Part shown: one piece after another, positions 25,670 through 31,912 of the stretch
How positions within the stretch are numbered: the stretch's first letter is position 1
Layout of the letters: every line of letters starts with the position of its first letter
NCBI GenBank assembly: GCA_965602035.1
Contig: OZ271919.1
Coordinates: forward strand, 2,294,001 to 2,358,000
DNA length: 64,000 bases
DNA from: Natronospirillum sp965602035
GTDB lineage: Bacteria > Pseudomonadota > Gammaproteobacteria > Pseudomonadales > Natronospirillaceae
Direction: 5' to 3'
Position numbers and translations under genes: made by a program
The notes under the pieces: generated by a model
Seen by the model: only the letters and a program-made list of their open reading frames with translations
What the model was told of the DNA's origin: nothing
The model's database searches: none

Positions 25670-26749
25670 TCACTGGAAAGTCGAATCCACTAGTGTCATT
25701 TCACGCCGTTCAGCGTCGAATAGGACGCTTCCATTGAAGCCGTTCCGAATCTGTTGAAATAGCTTGAAGGCTTTGATGATATAGTCCTGCCATTCCCATG
25801 GCTCCAATCTGTCAGCCTCATAACCCTCTACCAATGCTTGTATCAGTTTAATCAGATCTGAATCCACCCGATTTATCTGACCTGTAAAATCGCTTCCTCG
25901 AAGGAACGTAAAGATTTGTCCGACAATCGCCTCTTCAAGGATTATTGCCCGAGCCCCATCCTGAACTCTGTCGATCTCGCGATCGCTTTTTCTTTTTCGC
26001 TTTAGCATACTTCTAAACACTGGCGACCATCCTAAACAACAGGCTCCAGCTAAATGAAATACATCGTGATAACGATATCCATCTACCTGGTGATTATTAT
26101 CTGTGAGCCGATCGCCTAGATGCATTCCGGACATAGAGGTTATCAGTTCATTTGGCTTATCCTCAGCATCATAGACAATCTCGCGAAAATCAACTCTAAA
26201 TTTTCTCGGCAATTGCTCGTACGATGGGTAGTCGGCATCGAAATGCTTAGCTGGTCTGGATTTATCCGGCAGCCAATATGCAGTTATTTTTTTTGCGGAT
26301 GCTTCAGCCACGTCTCCAAGCGCGAGGTCTACTACGTCCGCCGTATTTGCCAGTTCTTGGAAGACCCTCCTAATCACAACATTTATTTCATCAGGCGTTC
26401 CAACAGAATGGTCAACTACTAGCGCCAGCAACGATGCCACCTCATTCTCTAGCCGAATAAGTTGCTCAAACCGTTCACTGGGACGCTCAGCCACCGGCCA
26501 TGACTCCAAAACGACTTTACGACTATCTGCAATGATAGTGATGTACCAGAGGAAATCTGCTAGCTCCTCGATCATATGACTCTCGTACCGAGAGCTCGCG
26601 AAGCTATCTCTAATGCTGCGTTTGACAATAGTAGCAAGCGAACCGAGCTCGCCCAACAAGCCTAGAGGAGCGATCGTCCGTTGCTCTTCGTCATCCCAGC
26701 TGATAACAGAGGTTTTTCTCGCCAACTCGAGGTAGTCTTTGGGTTTCAT
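25670..26749 (-). CDS. MazG-type NTP pyrophosphohydrolase with MazG_C domain
   Basis: A 359-residue two-domain protein. Residues about 10-95 carry a MazG-like metal site (LLGELGSLA and EELADFLWYI, the ExxE/ExxD pairing) that hydrolyses NTPs to NMPs and pyrophosphate. Residues about 170-350 carry the pattern DGYRYHDVFHLAGACCLGW, then KRKRKSDREID and DGARAIILEEAI, which I recall as the MazG_C domain of modified-nucleotide systems. The ATG overlaps the TS-like stop by 4 bases and follows AAGGAGG. Likely role: removing or sanitising a particular dNTP, perhaps a modified thymidine nucleotide. It is the last gene of the island operon. Confidence 0.8.
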   Translation of the reverse strand: MKPKDYLELARKTSVISWDDEEQRTIAPLGLLGELGSLATIVKRSIRDSFASSRYESHMIEELADFLWYITIIADSRKVVLESWPVAERPSERFEQLIRLENEVASLLALVVDHSVGTPDEINVVIRRVFQELANTADVVDLALGDVAEASAKKITAYWLPDKSRPAKHFDADYPSYEQLPRKFRVDFREIVYDAEDKPNELITSMSGMHLGDRLTDNNHQVDGYRYHDVFHLAGACCLGWSPVFRSMLKRKRKSDREIDRVQDGARAIILEEAIVGQIFTFLRGSDFTGQINRVDSDLIKLIQALVEGYEADRLEPWEWQDYIIKAFKLFQQIRNGFNGSVLFDAERREMTLVDSTFQ

Positions 26750-27519
26750 AAGACCTCCTTACCATTCATGAGCTCCCGAATCTCATGTTGAACCGTTTTC
26801 CGGACATTCAACTTCGCATAAGTAGCGTGACAAACAATGGATCCAGGCTTAAGGTCTACCTGCTTAGCTACAAAGCTTAATAGTCTAGCTAAACCCAAGA
26901 AATTACCCAGTGCTTTTTCGAAGTAATACTGACTGCGATAAAGCGCTGTGAGATGTATCGCCGTCCTATCTTTCGAAAGCTTAAAGCTCAAGTGGCTCAG
27001 GCAGGGAAACGCCTTTACGTTTCGGTCATTCTGGCAGATCGAAATATCACACGGTTGCAAGAGGGCTATCTCATAACACATCCGAATACCACGACCATTG
27101 GGGGCTTTTTGCTTCTTAAGCTGGCCAATCACATTCTCAAGAGGCCGTGTCTTCTCTCCTTTACTATTTATTCCTCGGAGAATCCGCATTGCATAGGTGC
27201 CACGGTTATTAGCGCCCCATTTCCTCAAGGTTGGAAACACACGGTCTGGATAAATATTTAATACACCATATTCTTGATATCGTTTGTATTCAGAGGCGGG
27301 GAAAATCGTTTCAGCTACTGTGTTTATCGTGTATAAATTTTTTTGTTTGAGATGCTGATTGAGCCAGTCTTCAATTTCTTTATCTTTTGGATTAAATACG
27401 CAGGGTTCCTCGATCTCAACAATGAGGTTGTAATGCTCCATATCAGGGGCATCCAACAGCCGCCCAGCCGCTTGAAGCCAAGCTTCAGCCCGAGATTTCG
27501 CTTGGCATACCTCTACCAT
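26746..27519 (-). CDS. Divergent thymidylate-synthase-superfamily protein
   Basis: A 257-residue protein (usual TS length about 264). It shows the TS layout but with little surface identity: an N-terminal GTYAMRIL segment, then FPCLSHLSFKLS with a candidate catalytic Cys173. Next come TALYRSQYYFEKALGNFLGL, matching the RSxDxFLGxPFN helix, and a C-terminal PGSIVCHATYAKL matching the strand before the active-site Tyr/His. Known TS relatives methylate or hydroxymethylate dUMP or dCMP using a folate. Here a hydroxymethyl- or methyl-transferring role on a pyrimidine nucleotide is inference. The ATG at 27519 overlaps the protease stop (ATGGTAG) behind GGAG; an upstream extension is not used. Confidence 0.72.
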   Translation of the reverse strand: MVEVCQAKSRAEAWLQAAGRLLDAPDMEHYNLIVEIEEPCVFNPKDKEIEDWLNQHLKQKNLYTINTVAETIFPASEYKRYQEYGVLNIYPDRVFPTLRKWGANNRGTYAMRILRGINSKGEKTRPLENVIGQLKKQKAPNGRGIRMCYEIALLQPCDISICQNDRNVKAFPCLSHLSFKLSKDRTAIHLTALYRSQYYFEKALGNFLGLARLLSFVAKQVDLKPGSIVCHATYAKLNVRKTVQHEIRELMNGKEVL

Positions 27520-28187
27520 GAACGAGCCTCCAACTCCGCTGTTATTACCAAAGCATTCTCTATCAGACACTCCGTCACCCAGCCATGCCCCTGGTCTCCC
27601 CAAATACTGCCCCAACTGTTTCGTATCAGTATGACCGGCTCACCATCAGGCAATTTACCAGCTCCAACAGCTAACACTGCGTGATTACCAACTTCAGTAC
27701 CGTCGTAACGAAATATTGCAGGCTTAGTGTTATCAAGAAACGCCTGTGTCAAACGCAGCCCTAGAACGAAGACCCGTCCAGACGCCAAACCTCGCAGCAA
27801 CTCGCTGAAGCTATAACGCAGGCTTCGCATTTTTGAAAAGTGCAGTGGCGAATAGTGATCTTGAGGATGAGGAGGCGTACGAGTAAACTCTGCAGCCAAA
27901 GGATCATAAGGAAACTTATCCTCCAGCGGTTGCCCATGATATTCTAGCGCTACCCCAATGGCTTCAAACGTAACGCCAGCTGGGTCAGAGTCAGCGTTAG
28001 TAGAGTTACAGATGACGCAGTGATAAGCTAAGTATTCAACGGAAAGCGGATCAATGCTATTATTAGCAAATGAATTGGCGTCACTCGCGGCAAACGGTAA
28101 GCAAAGCGGGCGACGCCCTTGGTCTCTCACTGCCGGCACAATACTTCGGTGGTCGGCACTAATATCCAACTCAGTCACGGAATCCAC
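27513..28187 (-). CDS. Papain-family (C1) cysteine peptidase
   Basis: A 224-residue cytoplasmic-looking papain-fold protease without signal or propeptide. The catalytic set is complete: Gln23 in VRDQGRRPLCLPFAAS for the oxyanion hole, Cys29, His169 in GNHAVLAVG and Asn190 in LIRNSWGSIWG. It begins at a GTG that overlaps the end of the ImmA/IrrE-inhibitor gene by 17 bases, and its end overlaps the TS-like start by 7 bases. Papain-like peptidases are rare inside bacterial operons of this type. A free cytoplasmic copy would be toxic unless restrained, and the inhibitor domain encoded directly upstream provides an obvious restraint. Confidence 0.88.
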   Translation of the reverse strand: MDSVTELDISADHRSIVPAVRDQGRRPLCLPFAASDANSFANNSIDPLSVEYLAYHCVICNSTNADSDPAGVTFEAIGVALEYHGQPLEDKFPYDPLAAEFTRTPPHPQDHYSPLHFSKMRSLRYSFSELLRGLASGRVFVLGLRLTQAFLDNTKPAIFRYDGTEVGNHAVLAVGAGKLPDGEPVILIRNSWGSIWGDQGHGWVTECLIENALVITAELEARSW

Positions 28188-29163
28188 CCCCTAGATATCT
28201 TGGTAGGCCTTCTTCTCTTCCGCGGAAATCTGCCTTTATCAAAAATTCATTGTCGACATGACTTTCCCAAGCACGGCCTTCAACGAGACCCAGTTCAACC
28301 AGGTCTTGCCCTTTGAAAGCGAAGTTGCGCATTGTGGGTCGCCCAAAGACTAACCCTTCGTCCTCTTGGGTTCGGTTATCTTTCATTATGTCTAAGTTGG
28401 GATATGCCTCTCGCAGTCGCCACTGAAACCCTCCGGAAGTGTGCTCCGCAAGGTTCAGGATTATACAATCGCCAGGCTTTAGAATGAGCAAACGGCCATG
28501 ATCTTTCTCAGAAAGTACAACAATATCAGAGTGATAGCTTTCCAGTGTTGTCTCGTCCGTCAGAAGGTCCTCTTTGATGTTCTTTGGTCGGACGTTAACT
28601 AGCAGGTCGAGATCACGACTGGTTATTAACTCATGAGATCGAAGAGCATAGGCGGTTGCCGAATAGCTAGTTCCCAGTCGCAGGGAAATCTGATAAACCA
28701 CACTAGGATCTCGTACATCCTTAGCACCCCAGCCTGACCGCTTCGCAGTCTTGACTACCAATTCCTTTGGCATCAAAAATTCAGAAGCAAAGACCTCAGC
28801 TTCCGCTTCGTAAATCGGAGCAGTTCCAATGGAAGCAGTTGTTCTCTTAAGAGTTTCTTCACTATCAATACTACTTTCATGTCCCATATAGCAGTGCCCA
28901 AGTTCGTGAGCGGCTGTATAACGCTGGCGCGCAGGGCTTAAGGAGTCCGCCGATGAGATCATGATTCCTGGTGCGGGGGCGCTCAAATAGGCCCCAAGTA
29001 ATCCTTGAAGTGGTCTAAATAGGAGCGGGATGCCAACGCGAGTTATTGCATCATAGACATCAATTGGCTGAAGTCCCTCACGGATCTGATTTTTCAACCC
29101 CAACTTTCTGTGAAGCCTACTCGCCGCCTCCACTGCTCGCAATCGAACCGCCCGAGTGTCCAT
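28171..29163 (-). CDS. ImmA/IrrE metallopeptidase fused to a chagasin-like (I42) cysteine-protease inhibitor domain
   Basis: A 330-residue fusion. Residues about 15-185 form an ImmA/IrrE (M78) zinc peptidase with HELGH at 86-90 and a third ligand in EAEAEVFASEFLMP. Such proteins cleave HTH repressors. Residues about 215-318 match the chagasin family: HTSGGFQW at 241-248 for the NPTTGxxW loop, a central GRPTMRNFAFKG and GRAWE at 296-300 for the RPWE loop. Chagasin-type domains block papain-family proteases, and a papain-family gene follows with a 17-base overlap. Inference: this protein both clears the XRE repressor encoded upstream and holds the C1 protease inactive. The ATG follows GGGGAAG after the XRE stop. 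Confidence 0.85.
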   Translation of the reverse strand: MDTRAVRLRAVEAASRLHRKLGLKNQIREGLQPIDVYDAITRVGIPLLFRPLQGLLGAYLSAPAPGIMISSADSLSPARQRYTAAHELGHCYMGHESSIDSEETLKRTTASIGTAPIYEAEAEVFASEFLMPKELVVKTAKRSGWGAKDVRDPSVVYQISLRLGTSYSATAYALRSHELITSRDLDLLVNVRPKNIKEDLLTDETTLESYHSDIVVLSEKDHGRLLILKPGDCIILNLAEHTSGGFQWRLREAYPNLDIMKDNRTQEDEGLVFGRPTMRNFAFKGQDLVELGLVEGRAWESHVDNEFLIKADFRGREEGLPRYLGGGFRD

Positions 29164-29165
29164 TG

Positions 29166-29504
29166 TTACTTCCCCGCCTTGCTGCGCTGGGCTAAAAATT
29201 GAGCGAACTTAACGAGCTCAGACTGGTCTTCTTTAGAGAGCTTTTGATAGCTACGGGCTAATAATGAGACCTGCTCTTCCGCCTCATTTGGGGTTTCTTC
29301 CCCTGTAAAATAGGCAAGTGGTCGTTGGTATAGCTTCGAAAGTTGAAAGAGTTCATCGCTTTTCACTCTCCTCTTACCTGATTCAATTAGTGAAACAGCC
29401 GTCCTTGGAATATTTAATTGCTGAGCAACATATTCCTGAGAATATCCCAAATATGCTCTGGCTTCCTTTAAGCGGTGCGCCATAAGCCCAGCTTCATCGT
29501 TCAT
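29166..29504 (-). CDS. XRE family repressor paired with the ImmA/IrrE gene
   Basis: A 112-residue protein with an N-terminal HTH (LKEARAYLGYSQEYVAQQLNI, then PRTAVSLIESGKRRV; residues about 12-55) and a C-terminal helix with KLSKEDQSELVKFAQFL. XRE plus ImmA/IrrE pairs are standard stress- or phage-induced switches in which the metallopeptidase destroys the repressor. Start at 29504 is used because its ATG overlaps the carrier-like stop by 11 bases; a longer in-frame start at 29528 is less likely. Confidence 0.88.
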   Translation of the reverse strand: MNDEAGLMAHRLKEARAYLGYSQEYVAQQLNIPRTAVSLIESGKRRVKSDELFQLSKLYQRPLAYFTGEETPNEAEEQVSLLARSYQKLSKEDQSELVKFAQFLAQRSKAGK

Positions 29505-29823
29505 CACTACTCTCCCGCAAAGAAACATTAAGCTCGGCCTTAATTGCTTCTAGCATCGCTTCCACTGCCTCGCCGATAGAGTCAAACCCGCCGGGTTTTA
29601 TCCACTGTTCGGGCTTCAGTTCGATCTCCAAATATTCCTCTACGACCGGATTCATCTGAACAACTGCTTTAGAGTTTACCGGCGGTACTTGACCCCAAAG
29701 TGTGTCATCTTCATCAGCCTCGAACCCCTCTTCTCCCGCTAGGATGTCCTCAAGTTCTTTCAGAAAGACCTGTCGCCATTCGTCGACTCGCGCCAAGAAA
29801 TCGTCAAGCGTGATAGTAGCCAT
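29494..29823 (-). CDS. Small acidic carrier-protein-like protein (possible phosphopantetheine site)
   Basis: A 109-residue, strongly acidic protein. An N-terminal helix (residues 6-30) is followed by LWGQVPPVNSKAVVQMNPVV, then EEYLEIEL, PGGFDSIGEAVEAML and a terminal helix. The order helix-loop-Ser-helix, PPant-like Ser51 before a hydrophobic helix, and a final IGEAVEAML helix follows the acyl/peptidyl carrier fold. Ser51 has Asn before it instead of the usual Asp, so the modification site is a proposal. The phosphopantetheinyl transferase gene directly upstream is the strongest support. AAGG precedes the ATG. If correct, it would carry an acyl or aminoacyl group in the system's chemistry. 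Confidence 0.6.
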   Translation of the reverse strand: MATITLDDFLARVDEWRQVFLKELEDILAGEEGFEADEDDTLWGQVPPVNSKAVVQMNPVVEEYLEIELKPEQWIKPGGFDSIGEAVEAMLEAIKAELNVSLRESSDER

Positions 29824-29862
29824 ACAAGACCTTCATATGTTAGATTTTCAGACATTATTAAC

Positions 29863-29878
29863 TTATCATGTGCGATAA
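29863..29878. promoter_or_regulatory. Candidate operator/promoter upstream of the carrier-like gene
   Basis: TTATC (29863-29867) and GATAA (29874-29878) form a dyad with a 6-base spacer in the 60-base gap between the PPTase and carrier-like genes. This is the only gap of that size in the operon, so an internal promoter under XRE control is plausible. The core TTATCAT recurs at 24496-24502. Confidence 0.45.
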
Positions 29879-29883
29879 TCAAA

Positions 29884-30531
29884 CTATTTTTTCTGGAGTG
29901 TCATCCAAACGAGAATTACACCGTTCGAGCGATATAGCTCGCCGTCTAACTCAATGCCTCGATAGGAACTTCTTACTTTGTAGGACATAACATTTTTTGC
30001 AGTGAGGTAGACTAAGATATCTTCGAAAGGGACGGGGCCCGTGAATTGAGGCTGCAGGCACTTGTACGCCGCTTCCTTACACGAGAAGAGGAGATTGGCA
30101 ATGCGGTCAAAAGCCTCATTTATACTCTGCATACGCTCCTGCGGATTCAAGAAGTACTTCCACACTGTTGGTGAGAGGTTTTCATCTTTCTCGATGTCCA
30201 CTCCCAACGCATAGTAAGCCGAGGTATGGGAAAGAACGGCAGCGCAGAGGTTTCGCGTATGGGATATTGAGCCACAAACCCCGGGTGGCCAAACTGGGCG
30301 ACCGTCTTCAGCTCTTCCTACCCTGCAATCGGGAATACCAAAACTATCTAAGCCTCTTCGCACAAGCTCTCTACCCGCAATAAATTCGTTTCGTCGATGT
30401 AACGACATACCATCGAGGTCTTGAGCCTCAACGGCCTGACACTCCTGAGACAGCCGGCGGACTAAACCGACTTCTGCATACACACTCGGTGGAACTCCGC
30501 TTGAGAGCATATTGTTCAGTTCACCGATCAA
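29884..30531 (-). CDS. 4'-phosphopantetheinyl transferase superfamily protein (EntD-like)
   Basis: A 215-residue protein with all family motifs: AGRELV, GRPVWPPGVCGSISHT, then GVDIE with Mg2+-binding Asp112 and Glu114, and FSCKEAAYK with Lys152 and Glu153. The enzyme moves 4'-phosphopantetheine from coenzyme A to a Ser of a carrier protein. The first codon is TTG at 30531; an ATG at 30510 is an alternative with neither preceded by a strong ribosome site. It heads the island operon, one gene upstream of the carrier-like protein, which is its likely substrate. There is no siderophore or polyketide synthase nearby. Confidence 0.88.
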   Translation of the reverse strand: MIGELNNMLSSGVPPSVYAEVGLVRRLSQECQAVEAQDLDGMSLHRRNEFIAGRELVRRGLDSFGIPDCRVGRAEDGRPVWPPGVCGSISHTRNLCAAVLSHTSAYYALGVDIEKDENLSPTVWKYFLNPQERMQSINEAFDRIANLLFSCKEAAYKCLQPQFTGPVPFEDILVYLTAKNVMSYKVRSSYRGIELDGELYRSNGVILVWMTLQKK

Positions 30532-31084
30532 CGGGAGGTGCCTGAGTAATGCTAATGGGAAATTCTCCCAAGGTCATAGGGAAAGTCCTGTTTAGTTTCG
30601 ACAAGCACGAGTCTCAAATCCGATCACCACCTACTTGATTAATCGACTAAAATATTCGTCGAATCAGGTAACACTAAACACAATCATATCGCCCCGACTG
30701 CCAGTGTACGACCAGTAAAGGCTCGTCAGGGCCAAGTGGAGGACCATACTAGTGGATGGGTACCTCAAATCTTTTCCTCCTTTACAGCAGTGTCTACAAG
30801 GGGAAGTGACTGCCCATTGAGCACCAGCTCGCGTTCCGAGGCAAGTTCTAGGATGGTCAATAATCGCTCCCGTACATGAAAACCGATATTGCGGCCGCTC
30901 CATATCGCCAGCAACAATTCTCTAAGCGCGATAGGCACCAGTACCGGTGCTAACGACCTCATTACAAAGCCTACGAGCTGTCTCCGCTCTGCCTGGGAGG
31001 AACCGCAATTCCAACTGAATTAAAGGAGAAGTCTCAAATTGAAGAGTGACCACAGAAAACCGGTAGCAGCCCTTTTTGGAATTG
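30532..31084. other. Upstream region of the island operon
   Basis: About 550 bases with no firm gene apart from the doubtful 65-codon frame listed separately. The operon promoter must lie here if it precedes the PPTase gene; I see no box strong enough to place it. Confidence 0.4.
30765..30962 (-). CDS. Possible 65-residue protein upstream of the island operon
   Basis: The frame reads a plausible small protein with alternating hydrophobic and charged helices (MRSLAPVLVPIALRELLLAI then RERLLTILELASERELVLNG). It can be extended upstream in frame without start codon to about residue -17, so it may be the tail of a truncated gene. No family recognised. It sits 230 bases before the phosphopantetheinyl transferase start, on the same strand. 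Confidence 0.3.
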   Translation of the reverse strand: MRSLAPVLVPIALRELLLAIWSGRNIGFHVRERLLTILELASERELVLNGQSLPLVDTAVKEEKI

Positions 31085-31642
31085 TCAGTCGTCTTGACTC
31101 GTCTTAGACAGGAACAACCCTATTACAACAGCAAACATGAACATACCTGCCAGAGTCTGACCAGTTGCAAGCATTTTTGTCAGGGCTGAAGCTGGGTATA
31201 TATCTCCATACCCAAGCGTTGTCATAGTTACAAAGCTATAGTAGATACTATCTATGCGGGTCAACTCCTCGACCGAAAATGCCCCCCATGACCAATAGAC
31301 ATAAGCCATAGAGAACCCAATTTCCAAGTAGTGACCTAAGGCAAAAAATAACGATCTTCCGGAATCTACAAGCGCCCGCTTTTCAACAGGAAACACAATA
31401 TTCAATAGGTAAATCATGGATCCTAACTGAATAAGTGCCACAAGAATGCCAATGAATATATTTGAAGGCAGAAATAGAGCCGCCACTGTCGAAAAAATAA
31501 AGCGAAAAAACAGGTATATCTCTGCCCAAACATAGTATTTTACTTTCCCGGCGGTTGCCCATTCACCAAATTTCGGCAGCAACGCATTGAGGGTAATTAA
31601 CGTCCCATACGAAATGGCTTTCTTGGACTTCTCGTAGAGCAT
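31085..31642 (-). CDS. Two-pore-type potassium channel protein
   Basis: A 185-residue membrane protein with hydrophobic segments near the N-terminus and around residues 45-105, then a pore helix and the K+ selectivity filter TTLGYGD near residue 141, and a last helix ending FAVVIGLFLSKTS. This is the Ion_trans_2 architecture. Channels of this size are frequent lone genes, but they also occur as membrane-acting parts in defence islands. No sensor domain is attached, so a defence role is not supported beyond location. Confidence 0.85.
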   Translation of the reverse strand: MLYEKSKKAISYGTLITLNALLPKFGEWATAGKVKYYVWAEIYLFFRFIFSTVAALFLPSNIFIGILVALIQLGSMIYLLNIVFPVEKRALVDSGRSLFFALGHYLEIGFSMAYVYWSWGAFSVEELTRIDSIYYSFVTMTTLGYGDIYPASALTKMLATGQTLAGMFMFAVVIGLFLSKTSQDD

Positions 31643-31912
31643 AGATTTTGCTCCCGAATTAAGCGCATGGGTCTAATGATAACAGATTAGACATGACAAC
31701 CTCGGTCAACCAAGTTTCGAACCGCTTCCTCTTTATAAATACTGGGGCATAATGTTGGTTGCTCATCCAGACCCTCCTATGGTCTAATATTTGTATAAAC
31801 ATATTGGGCAAAGTCCGCCGTCTGCGTGCATTCGATTATTTCGCCGTCTCATACTTAATTAAGAAGTAGCCATGGGATTTCATAACCATATATCGCCAGA
31901 AAGCTCATTAAA
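31643..31912. other. Gap between channel and VWA-protein genes
   Basis: Two hundred and seventy AT-rich bases with no open frame, repeat or promoter I can support. It probably contains the channel gene's promoter. Confidence 0.4.

Noticed and set aside
30664..30903. A 79-codon open frame overlapping the 65-codon frame upstream of the island operon
   Set aside because: Different frame, rich in Cys and Thr, no start site; treated as a shadow.
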